A stretch of DNA of 6,518 bases, taken from Methanomicrobiales archaeon (lineage in GTDB: Archaea > Halobacteriota > Methanomicrobia > Methanomicrobiales > JACTUA01). The position numbers and the translations under genes were made by a program. The notes below the pieces were generated by a model. That model was not told the origin of the DNA. It was given only the letters and a program-made list of their open reading frames with translations, and did no database searches. Position 1 is the first letter of the stretch, and each line of letters begins with the position of its first letter. The DNA lies in the NCBI GenBank assembly GCA_028679035.1, contig JAJRCL010000225.1:1-6518 (forward strand), given 5' to 3'. Below are positions 1 through 5,971 of this stretch, piece after piece.

Positions 1-1721
1 CGGGCACAGAACACGGGTACCGCTCCACCGGAACTCTCGCGCAGGATGCGGGACATGCCGGGGAAGAGGGCCAGTTCTGCCATGTCACGTACCACGATAA
101 CGTATGGCTCCTCGGAAGGAACGATCCGGAACGCGGCGATATTCTTCCTGCCGATCACCGGCCGGAACAGGGGAGCGGTGAGAGGGTCATTTCGCACAAT
201 CCATTTCCTCGTCGTTTCCCGGATAAGGCCGGGGCTCTCCGTGAGGGGTAAACCGGCATATATCTTTCCGACCATATACTGGTCGAGGACTGTACTCTTC
301 GCATTGATGCGTGCGATCAGTCTACCGACACGCCGGTCCGCAAGGGTCCACCCGCCGCTGTCCAGCTCCCGCTGGTCCAGGAACAGGCAGTGCCCTTTCA
401 GGTACGCCACCGGATCCGTAGCTTCTCCCCGAACGCGGCAGGCGCGGAAGAGTCCGCCCGGTGGAGCCGGTCCTGCCAGCAGAACGCTCGCCTGGGTCCG
501 GACCTGCCCCCATACCGGGAATGCCCCGAAATCCACAATTTCCCGGATCCGTACCTCCCGCAGCAGACGGCGCAGCCCGGCCCCGGACCGGGCCCGGAGC
601 CACCGCCGGTCCAGTGCCATGCAGAGCACGCCTCCTTCCCGCAGGAGCGAGAGTCCTTTTTCAGCATAATACACCCCCGCAAGTTCTCCACCCGGGTACG
701 ACCGGTACCATTCCTGCAGGTGTGTTGTGAGGGCCCGGTGCACGCCGGGTACACGGAAGGGCGGACACCCGATGATACCGTCGAACCCTCCCGATGCAGA
801 AGCATCCGGAAAGTGCTCCGCCCAGTCTATCGGCAGCGCGTGCTGCCAGGAGCCCGGGGCATTGAACCAGTGTGCTTCTTCATCATGGAGAGTATGACCG
901 ATGATCGGATCGCCCCAGCGGATCCGATCCCGGAGCGGGATATGGCGTGTTTCTCCACCGTTGGTTTCGAGCATCATCAGAAGAAAGAGTATTCTCGCCA
1001 CATCCACTGCCCGCGGGTCACGATCAATGCCACAGAGGACCGGAAGACTGCCGGGATTCCCTGCGGGACCGGTGACCAGGGCACGGTACACGCACTGCAG
1101 GTAGAGACCGCATCCGCACGAGGGATCCAGGATCCGGACCACCGGATTTGCCCCGGCAGGAATTCCTTCCGTGAGATCCCGGGCGAGCGAACCTGCGCAA
1201 TAGTGCACGAACCATGCCGGTGTTTTCCGCATTCCCCCGATTGCCACCGCTTCCGCCCGGTCCGCATAGGATATCCCTCCACGGTCACGGATGACCTCCC
1301 GCTGCAGTGCCGTTTCGATGCCTGCGCTCACCCGTTCAGCCCAGTGTGGTCTGCCATCGGGACCCGGCACAGCGTTGATGACCCGTAACAGCACGGGATC
1401 CTCGACAAACGGGAGCACGGACACTCCGTGCGGGTGCGCCATATCCCAGGGCAGCAGTGCATCCCCGAACCGCTGTGCTGCCACCGGTATCAGCGTGCCC
1501 AGTTGACGGTGCACCTCACCGCCATTGAACATATGCCGGACCTGCCCGTCGGTCTCTCGTTTCCATTCCTCGCAGGTTTTGAGAAAAAGAATCCTTCCGG
1601 TATATTCCCACGCGGCGAGATCGATTTCCCGGGCAGAAAGGGAAGGGTCGTGCTTTGCGATATTTTTCGCGAGGATGAAGAGCAGATCCCCGATCCTGCT
1701 TTCATTTCCCGCGTTCTCCAC
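1..1721 (-). CDS. Eco57I/PglX-like adenine-N6 DNA methyltransferase, C-terminus beyond the left edge
   Basis: Predicted SAM-dependent DNA methyltransferase of the Eco57I/TaqI class; 573 residues are visible with no stop or frameshift. In order: an N-terminal helical region (LFLKTCEEW, residues 45-53) resembling the LLFxRFCEDRG stretch of Eco57I-type enzymes; a motif X-like RKTPAWFV (165-172); SAM motif I DPSCGCG (199-205); motif II GIDRDP (231-236); motif III GDP (270-272); motif IV GCPPF (318-322); VDFG (396-399); and the beginning of a TaqI_C-like recognition domain (NDPLT 511-515, GRKNI 524-528). Only about 160 residues precede motif X, and no PD-(D/E)xK nuclease was recognised there, so this looks like a methyltransferase without an N-terminal nuclease. 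The catalytic Asn/Asp/Ser of motif IV is Cys319 (TGT), so activity is uncertain. GTG at 1721 is chosen because an in-frame TGA lies two codons upstream and GGAGATGA precedes it. It follows uvrB by 17 bases. Family call is firm; target and function (restriction, BREX-like defence, solitary) are unknown. Confidence 0.87.
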   Translation of the reverse strand, partial: MENAGNESRIGDLLFILAKNIAKHDPSLSAREIDLAAWEYTGRILFLKTCEEWKRETDGQVRHMFNGGEVHRQLGTLIPVAAQRFGDALLPWDMAHPHGVSVLPFVEDPVLLRVINAVPGPDGRPHWAERVSAGIETALQREVIRDRGGISYADRAEAVAIGGMRKTPAWFVHYCAGSLARDLTEGIPAGANPVVRILDPSCGCGLYLQCVYRALVTGPAGNPGSLPVLCGIDRDPRAVDVARILFLLMMLETNGGETRHIPLRDRIRWGDPIIGHTLHDEEAHWFNAPGSWQHALPIDWAEHFPDASASGGFDGIIGCPPFRVPGVHRALTTHLQEWYRSYPGGELAGVYYAEKGLSLLREGGVLCMALDRRWLRARSGAGLRRLLREVRIREIVDFGAFPVWGQVRTQASVLLAGPAPPGGLFRACRVRGEATDPVAYLKGHCLFLDQRELDSGGWTLADRRVGRLIARINAKSTVLDQYMVGKIYAGLPLTESPGLIRETTRKWIVRNDPLTAPLFRPVIGRKNIAAFRIVPSEEPYVIVVRDMAELALFPGMSRILRESSGGAVPVFCA

Positions 1722-1724
1722 CGG

Positions 1725-1732
1725 TCATCTCC
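1725..1732 (-). promoter_or_regulatory. Shine-Dalgarno site of the methyltransferase gene
   Basis: GGAGATGA on the minus strand matches the archaeal/bacterial consensus GGAGGTGA at seven of eight positions and ends three bases before the GTG at 1721. It decides the start: the frame is closed by TGA at 1727-1725, and the next in-frame ATG encodes residue 64. The site sits just past the uvrB stop, which fits translation from a shared mRNA. Confidence 0.75.
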
Positions 1733-1742
1733 GTAGATTCAT
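1725..1742 (-). other. Five-codon mini-ORF overlapping the uvrB stop
   Basis: An ATG at 1742-1740 overlaps the uvrB TGA (1741-1739) as ATGA, the usual geometry of translational coupling. It reads MNLRR and stops at TGA 1727-1725, in the same frame as the methyltransferase and two codons before its GTG. The Shine-Dalgarno site lies inside it. It may hand ribosomes from uvrB to the methyltransferase, or it may be the remnant of an older ATG start cut off by a nonsense codon. The positions are read directly; the role is inferred. Confidence 0.4.
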
Positions 1743-3670
1743 GTATTCAGTTTCCGGCGAAGGGTTCCAACCGCATCCCGCAGCGCGATTGCCCGCTCGA
1801 AATCCAGGACCTCTGCCGCCTTGAGCATCTCTGCCTCGAGCTGGATGATCAGGTTTGGCATGTCGGACTTCTTCACCTTCTTGATATCCTCGATGCCAAT
1901 GTCCTTTTCCCGGATCGGCTTAATAATCGTCATAGGAGTGATCCCGTGCTCCCGGTTGTACGCGTCCTGCAGGTTCCGCCGCCGGCGGACTTCCTCTACG
2001 GCCCTGCGGATCGATTTGGTCTCGGTGTCGGCATAGAGGATGACCCGGGAATTCGCATTCCGTGCCGCCCTGCCGATGGTCTGGATCAGGCTGCGTTCGT
2101 CCCGCAGGAACCCTTCCTTGTCGGCGTCGAGGATCCCGATCAGCCCGACCTCCGGGATATCCAGTCCTTCCCGCAGCAGGTTGATCCCGACCAGTACGTC
2201 GAACTTGCCAAGCCGCAGTTCGCGGATCAGCTCGGTCCGCTCCAGGGTCTCGATCTCGGAATGCAGGTAGCGGGCCTTGATTCCCCGGTCAGCGAGATAC
2301 CCGGACAACTCCTCTGAAAGCCGCTTGGTGAGCGTTGTTAACAGGACCCGCTCGCCCCGCTGGATCGCAGCCTTCGCCTCGTTGATTACGTCGGTCGTCT
2401 GGCCTTCGATCGGGCGTATCTCAACGAGCGGCTCCAGGAGACCGGTCGGGCGGATGATCTGCTCCACGACCTGCGTCGAATGCCGCAGCTCGTAGGGTCC
2501 GGGTGTCGCAGACACAAAGATGGTGTGGCGCATGTACCCCTCAAATTCTGCAAACTTCAGCGGACGGTTGTCGAATGCGCTCGGGAGACGGAACCCGTAG
2601 TCCACGAGGGTCTGCTTGCGGGAGAGGTCTCCCTTGTACATCCCATTGACCTGCGGGATCGTCTGGTGGCTTTCATCGATCACCATCAGAAAATCCTCAG
2701 GGAAATAATCCAGGAGGCAGTACGGCTTGTCGCCCGGGGCCCTGCCATCGAAATGCCGTGAGTAATTTTCTATGCCCTTGCAGTACCCTGCCTCTTCGAT
2801 CATCTCCAGGTCGTACAGGGTCCGTTGTTCCAGCCGGTGTGCTTCCAGCATCCCGAGTGCGGGAAGTCTCTCATCCAGCTCCCGGCGGATCGACTGTACT
2901 GCCCGTTTGCGGGAATCCTCCGGGATCACAAAATGCCGTGCCGGGTAGATATGGAAGTATTTCAGATCCTCAAGCACTCGTCCGGAAGGGCGTTCGATCG
3001 AACGGATCCGTTCCACCGTATCTCCAAAGAGTTCGACCCGGATGATAGTTGAGCCGTAGGGAGGCACCATATCGATCGTGTCCCCCCGCACCCGGAACTT
3101 CCCCGGTCCGAGGTCCACCTCGTTGCGTTCGTACTGGATCTCCACAAGCTTACGGACGATATCATTTCGTTTTACAGTATCCTGCACCGTGACTTCGAAG
3201 CCCATGTTGCGGTAATTTTCCGGGTTTCCGAGACCATAGATACAGGATACCGATGCGACGACAATAACATCACTGCGGGAGGCAAGCGAGGCGGTCGCCG
3301 AGAGACGGTACTGCTCGATCCGCGGGTTGACGTCCGAGTCTTTTTCAATGTACAGGTCCCGCTGCGGGATGTACGATTCCGGCTGGTAGTAATCGTAGTA
3401 GGAGACAAAATATTCCACCCGGTTGTGAGGGAAGAAATCGGAAAATTCTGCGTAGAGCTGTGCGGCAAGCGTTTTGTTGTGGGCGATGACCAGCGTCGGT
3501 TTCTGCACTGCAGCGACGACGTTTGCAACCGTAAAGGTCTTTCCGGATCCCGTCACCCCAAGGAGTGTCTGGTACCTGCGGTCCTCCCCGAGGCCGGCGA
3601 CCAGCTGCCGGATCGCCTCCGGTTGGGATCCCTTCGGGGTGAACGGGGATACGAGCTGAAAGGATGACAC
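1739..3670 (-). CDS. uvrB: Excinuclease ABC subunit UvrB
   Basis: UvrB is the damage-verifying helicase of bacterial-type nucleotide excision repair: UvrA loads it at a lesion and it then recruits UvrC for incision. The 643 residues are close to the family's usual length. Visible elements: Walker A GVTGSGKT (38-45); the beta-hairpin segment YYDYYQPESY (91-100) that clamps DNA; the Walker B-type IDESH (331-335); GINLLREGLDIPEV (495-508); helicase motif VI QTIGRAARN (530-538); and a C-terminal UVR motif (about 606-641, core LDFERAIALRD), which pairs with UvrC. Nothing essential seems missing. Translation starts at GTG (3670-3668): there is no ATG or TTG between it and an upstream in-frame TGA, and no Shine-Dalgarno site. 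A TTATC element 29 bases upstream suggests a leaderless message. No uvrA or uvrC is adjacent; the partner gene is the downstream methyltransferase. Archaeal uvr genes are generally considered acquired from bacteria. Confidence 0.97.
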   Translation of the reverse strand: MSSFQLVSPFTPKGSQPEAIRQLVAGLGEDRRYQTLLGVTGSGKTFTVANVVAAVQKPTLVIAHNKTLAAQLYAEFSDFFPHNRVEYFVSYYDYYQPESYIPQRDLYIEKDSDVNPRIEQYRLSATASLASRSDVIVVASVSCIYGLGNPENYRNMGFEVTVQDTVKRNDIVRKLVEIQYERNEVDLGPGKFRVRGDTIDMVPPYGSTIIRVELFGDTVERIRSIERPSGRVLEDLKYFHIYPARHFVIPEDSRKRAVQSIRRELDERLPALGMLEAHRLEQRTLYDLEMIEEAGYCKGIENYSRHFDGRAPGDKPYCLLDYFPEDFLMVIDESHQTIPQVNGMYKGDLSRKQTLVDYGFRLPSAFDNRPLKFAEFEGYMRHTIFVSATPGPYELRHSTQVVEQIIRPTGLLEPLVEIRPIEGQTTDVINEAKAAIQRGERVLLTTLTKRLSEELSGYLADRGIKARYLHSEIETLERTELIRELRLGKFDVLVGINLLREGLDIPEVGLIGILDADKEGFLRDERSLIQTIGRAARNANSRVILYADTETKSIRRAVEEVRRRRNLQDAYNREHGITPMTIIKPIREKDIGIEDIKKVKKSDMPNLIIQLEAEMLKAAEVLDFERAIALRDAVGTLRRKLNT

Positions 3671-3696
3671 TGGCTCAGGAATAGGGCGGGAAAGAT

Positions 3697-3702
3697 GATA
3701 AG
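3697..3702 (-). promoter_or_regulatory. Candidate TATA element of uvrB
   Basis: The minus strand reads CTTATC around 3701-3697, centred about 29 bases before the uvrB GTG. Archaeal TATA boxes lie about 25-30 bases before the transcription start, so transcription would begin at or within a few bases of the start codon. This agrees with the absence of a Shine-Dalgarno site. The match to a TTTAWA-type consensus is only partial. Confidence 0.4.
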
Positions 3703-3789
3703 AGTGGGTTCAGTCCGTCACCGGCCAGGTGAACCTTTCAATAGTCGGGCTAATCCCTGTACCAGCGATCCCGTCGGGGCATGCATACG

Positions 3790-3797
3790 TTTATGCT
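3790..3797 (+). promoter_or_regulatory. Candidate TATA element of the exported-protein gene
   Basis: TTTATGCT, centred about 27 bases before the ATG at 3820, is at the distance expected for a leaderless archaeal transcript. It lies inside the reading frame if translation were started at the in-frame ATG at 3781, which argues for the later start. Confidence 0.5.
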
Positions 3798-3819
3798 ATT
3801 CCATCCTCCATACGCCGGC

Positions 3820-4317
3820 ATGCAGCGGACTACTGTCCTTAGTGCTCTCTTCATCGTCGCGGTCCTTATTGTACCGGGAACCGCATTCACGTCAAAGAGT
3901 CTTGATATCAATGTGGACACCGAAGGTTCTGCGCTGATCTCCCTGGATTACGAGCTGAACATTTTCGAAGACATCGCGGTGTGGCTCAATATCGTGGACC
4001 CGGCGGAGTCCATCAAGAACGCGATCGAATCGAACACCGGCCGCCCGACAGAAGTGTACTCGGTCACCGGAAGATCCGCGGTTTTCCGGGTTGCACAGTT
4101 CGCGACCACGTCGCAGACGGACGGGAAGATCACCCAGACAACACCGCAGATATCATTCGCTCAGGCAGAGGAGGCGCTGAAAGGACAGTGGTTTTCCTTT
4201 TTGATCAGTAAGGACCTCTCCCCCGCAACAACATCGGTACGGTTCCCCGACGGGTACACCCAGACGTACACCGAGCAGCTCGTCATCCCGACTCTTACCC
4301 ATACATCCCAGATATAA
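3820..4317 (+). CDS. Small exported protein of unknown function
   Basis: I do not recognise this family. The product is 165 residues. It begins with a Sec-type signal peptide: a short MQRTT head, a hydrophobic core (about residues 6-18, LSALFIVAVLIV), and a plausible cleavage site after GTA at residue 22. The mature part of about 143 residues has no lipobox cysteine and no second membrane segment, so it is probably released or held at the surface by another protein. It has alternating polar and hydrophobic stretches typical of beta-rich domains, with a segment FPDGYTQTYTE near the end. An in-frame ATG at 3781 would add 13 residues (MHTFMLFHPPYAG) before the signal peptide. The ATG at 3820 is preferred because it puts the charged residue at the very N-terminus and lies 27 bases after a TATA-like element. 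There is no Shine-Dalgarno site. It is transcribed divergently from uvrB, and the gap to the next gene is 126 bases. Confidence 0.8.
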   Translation: MQRTTVLSALFIVAVLIVPGTAFTSKSLDINVDTEGSALISLDYELNIFEDIAVWLNIVDPAESIKNAIESNTGRPTEVYSVTGRSAVFRVAQFATTSQTDGKITQTTPQISFAQAEEALKGQWFSFLISKDLSPATTSVRFPDGYTQTYTEQLVIPTLTHTSQI

Positions 4318-4375
4318 TCGTAACGGGTCCCCGGCACACACGCGTGCAGGAGATCATCCTTCCCCTTTACGAGGA

Positions 4376-4387
4376 CGTTCCGGAACG
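4376..4387. promoter_or_regulatory. 12-base perfect palindrome upstream of the MFS gene
   Basis: CGTTCCGGAACG is a perfect inverted repeat without a spacer, 56 bases before the permease ATG and 58 bases after the preceding stop. With no loop and no T-run it is a poor terminator. A binding site for a dimeric regulator of the permease is more likely, but no regulator gene is adjacent. Confidence 0.3.
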
Positions 4388-4417
4388 ATTAAGTCCGATT
4401 CCACAGAACGGTCACCG

Positions 4418-4431
4418 GGAAATAATTTTCC
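4418..4431. promoter_or_regulatory. AT-rich inverted repeat overlapping the probable MFS promoter
   Basis: GGAAATAATTTTCC has five-base arms (GGAAA/TTTCC) around TAAT and ends 12 bases before the permease ATG. Its AT-rich core is the best TATA candidate in this gap, but it is centred only about 20 bases from the ATG, slightly close for a leaderless start. It could be an operator, a promoter element, or both. No Shine-Dalgarno site precedes the ATG. Confidence 0.3.
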
Positions 4432-4443
4432 TTCCGACGGTAT

Positions 4444-5850
4444 ATGACAGCAAAACCTTCAACAACGGCTCCGCTTCCTTCAGCGGGCATCGATCAGCGG
4501 GTCGTCCTCATGATCGCGGTGCTCGCGGGTTTTATCACGCCATTCGACGGGTCCTCGGTGAACATCGCACTACCAACCATCGGGACGGAATTTGCGATGG
4601 ATGCTGTCTCCCTCAGCTGGGTCGCGACCGCCTACCTCCTTGCCGCTGCCGTATTCCTTGTCCCGTTCGGGCGGTATTCTGATATTACCGGCAGAAAACG
4701 GATCTTCACCATCGGGATTTCGATCTTTACCATCGCGTCTTTCTTCCTCATATTCTCGCCGTCATCACTCGTGTTCATCCTCCTGCGTGTCGCACAGGGG
4801 GCCGGTTCCGCGATGATCTTCGGGACCGGTGTGGCGATCCTTACTTCAGTATTTCCTCCCGGTCGGCGGGGGTGGGCGCTGGGAATATACACCACCGCAG
4901 TGTACCTGGGCCTCTCCCTCGGGCCGTTCCTCGGCGGGATCATGACCCAGTACGTCGGGTGGCGCAGCATCTTTCTCATTAATGTCCCGCTCGGGATTCT
5001 CACGATCCTCCTGATTCGCTGGAAGCTGCCGGGGGAATGGGCGGAAGCCAGGGGCGAGCATTTTGACCTGGGTGGATCGGTCATCTACGGTGTTGCCCTG
5101 ATCGCGATCATGTACGGGTTTACCCTTCTGCCTGATCCTGCTGCACTGCTCTTCATCATTGCCGGCATCGTGTGCCTCGTCGTGTTTGCTCTCTGGGAGT
5201 ACCGCTGCCCTGCCCCGGTCCTGCATATGCGCCTGATCACCGGTAACCACGTCTTTGCATTCTCCAATCTCGCGGCGCTGATCAACTACAGCGCCACCTT
5301 TGCCATCACTTTTTTGGTCAGCCTCTACCTGCAGTACGTCCAGGGGTTCACTCCCCAGTCTGCCGGTATCATCCTGATAGCGCAACCGGCGGTGCAGACG
5401 GTGGCCTCCACCTTTGCCGGGCGGCTCTCGGACCGGATCGAGCCCCGGGTGGTCGCATCTGCGGGAATGGGACTGCTGGCGACCGGGCTCTTTCTCCTCA
5501 CCTTCCTTTCCGGAACCACCTCTCTCTGGTACCTTACCGGTTGCCTGGTTATGCTCGGCCTCGGGATGGCATTCTTTGCTTCGCCGAATACGAACGCCAT
5601 CATGAGTTCCGTGGAAAAACGGTTCTACAGCGTTGCATCCGGGACACTTGGGACGATGCGCCTCTTGGGACAGATGCTTTCCATGGGCGTTGCAGCGATG
5701 GTCTTTGCAGTGTATATCGGCCGGGTCCAGATCACCCCCGCAAATCACCCGCAGTTCATCCTCAGCCTGCACACGATATTCCAGATCTTTACCGTCCTGT
5801 GTATCGTCGGCATTCTCGCTTCGCTGGTCCGCGGGAAGCTGCGGGAATGA
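4444..5850 (+). CDS. MFS permease of the DHA2 (14-helix, EmrB/QacA-type) family
   Basis: Predicted proton-coupled exporter in the cell membrane, of the family that expels drugs and other toxic amphipathic compounds; its substrate cannot be told from sequence. The 468 residues show about 14 hydrophobic helices (roughly 19-40, 57-75, 88-105, 110-134, 147-167, 173-192, 210-228, 233-251, 269-292, 305-323, 336-355, 361-381, 400-424 and 441-461). Motifs: the helix-1 signature DGSSVNIALP (35-44); motif A GRYSDITGRKR (76-86); motif B around Arg115 (RVAQGAG); antiporter motif C GLSLGPFLGG (156-165); the DHA2 hallmark GWRSIFLINVPLG (172-184); and a second motif A-like GRLSDRIEPR (326-335). It is complete and slightly short for the family. 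The start at ATG 4444 gives a short soluble head before helix 1. It lies 126 bases after the exported-protein gene, behind two palindromes and before a hairpin, so it is probably its own transcription unit. No regulator gene is adjacent. Confidence 0.93.
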   Translation: MTAKPSTTAPLPSAGIDQRVVLMIAVLAGFITPFDGSSVNIALPTIGTEFAMDAVSLSWVATAYLLAAAVFLVPFGRYSDITGRKRIFTIGISIFTIASFFLIFSPSSLVFILLRVAQGAGSAMIFGTGVAILTSVFPPGRRGWALGIYTTAVYLGLSLGPFLGGIMTQYVGWRSIFLINVPLGILTILLIRWKLPGEWAEARGEHFDLGGSVIYGVALIAIMYGFTLLPDPAALLFIIAGIVCLVVFALWEYRCPAPVLHMRLITGNHVFAFSNLAALINYSATFAITFLVSLYLQYVQGFTPQSAGIILIAQPAVQTVASTFAGRLSDRIEPRVVASAGMGLLATGLFLLTFLSGTTSLWYLTGCLVMLGLGMAFFASPNTNAIMSSVEKRFYSVASGTLGTMRLLGQMLSMGVAAMVFAVYIGRVQITPANHPQFILSLHTIFQIFTVLCIVGILASLVRGKLRE

Positions 5851-5855
5851 ATGCA

Positions 5856-5883
5856 GGATATTCCTTCCGACCCCGGAATATTC
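5856..5883 (+). terminator. Hairpin just downstream of the MFS gene
   Basis: GGATATTCC (5856-5864) can pair with GGAATATTC (5875-5883) across a 10-base loop, giving a nine-pair stem with one G-U. It starts five bases after the permease stop. A TTTT run follows at 5897-5900, somewhat far for an intrinsic terminator. The right arm is part of a perfect palindrome, GGAATATTCC (5875-5884). A transcript end is the simplest reading; a regulatory site for the stress-protein gene is the alternative. Confidence 0.35.
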
Positions 5884-5924
5884 CCGCAGGGCAGTGGTTT
5901 TCCTCATCCCCGCTAACCGGCATG

Positions 5925-5930
5925 TTTATC
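5925..5930 (+). promoter_or_regulatory. Candidate TATA element of the universal stress protein gene
   Basis: TTTATC lies about 44 bases before the ATG at 5972. With a usual 25-30 base spacing, transcription would start near 5952-5957, leaving a short leader of 15-20 bases that holds the Shine-Dalgarno site. The match is partial. Confidence 0.35.
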
Positions 5931-5962
5931 AGGATACGTTGCCGTAATCCGTACCTATACAC

Positions 5963-5967
5963 GGGGT
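5963..5967 (+). promoter_or_regulatory. Shine-Dalgarno site of the universal stress protein gene
   Basis: GGGGT ends four bases before the ATG at 5972. With the following AATC it follows the 16S-complementary GGAGGTGATC with few mismatches. It supports the chosen start. Confidence 0.5.
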
Positions 5968-5971
5968 AATC

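Noticed and set aside
901..930. Apparent frameshift between motif I and motif IV of the methyltransferase
   Set aside because: Rereading the bases around 921-930 showed that one continuous frame links both motifs. The codon phase at 1721 and at the left edge is identical, with no stop between.
390..1388. Long plus-strand open frame of 332 codons, with other plus-strand frames at 46-669, 461-730 and 1428-1736
   Set aside because: They lie antisense to the methyltransferase gene, whose frame carries clear SAM-binding and recognition-domain motifs. Their translations are rich in Pro, Arg, Cys and Ser with no recognisable domain, typical of shadows in GC-rich DNA.
3781..3819. Longer start (ATG 3781) for the exported protein
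   Set aside because: It would place 13 residues before the signal peptide, and the TATA-like element 3790-3797 would fall inside the coding sequence. The ATG at 3820 fits both the signal peptide and the promoter spacing.
4339..4346. CACGCGTG palindrome after the exported-protein gene, considered as a terminator or operator
   Set aside because: Eight bases of perfect symmetry in GC-rich DNA are not unusual. There is no loop and no following T-run.
4846..5907. Minus-strand open frame of 353 codons
   Set aside because: It is antisense to the MFS permease. The translation is a string of charged residues, His and Gly without any domain, the expected complement of hydrophobic helix codons.
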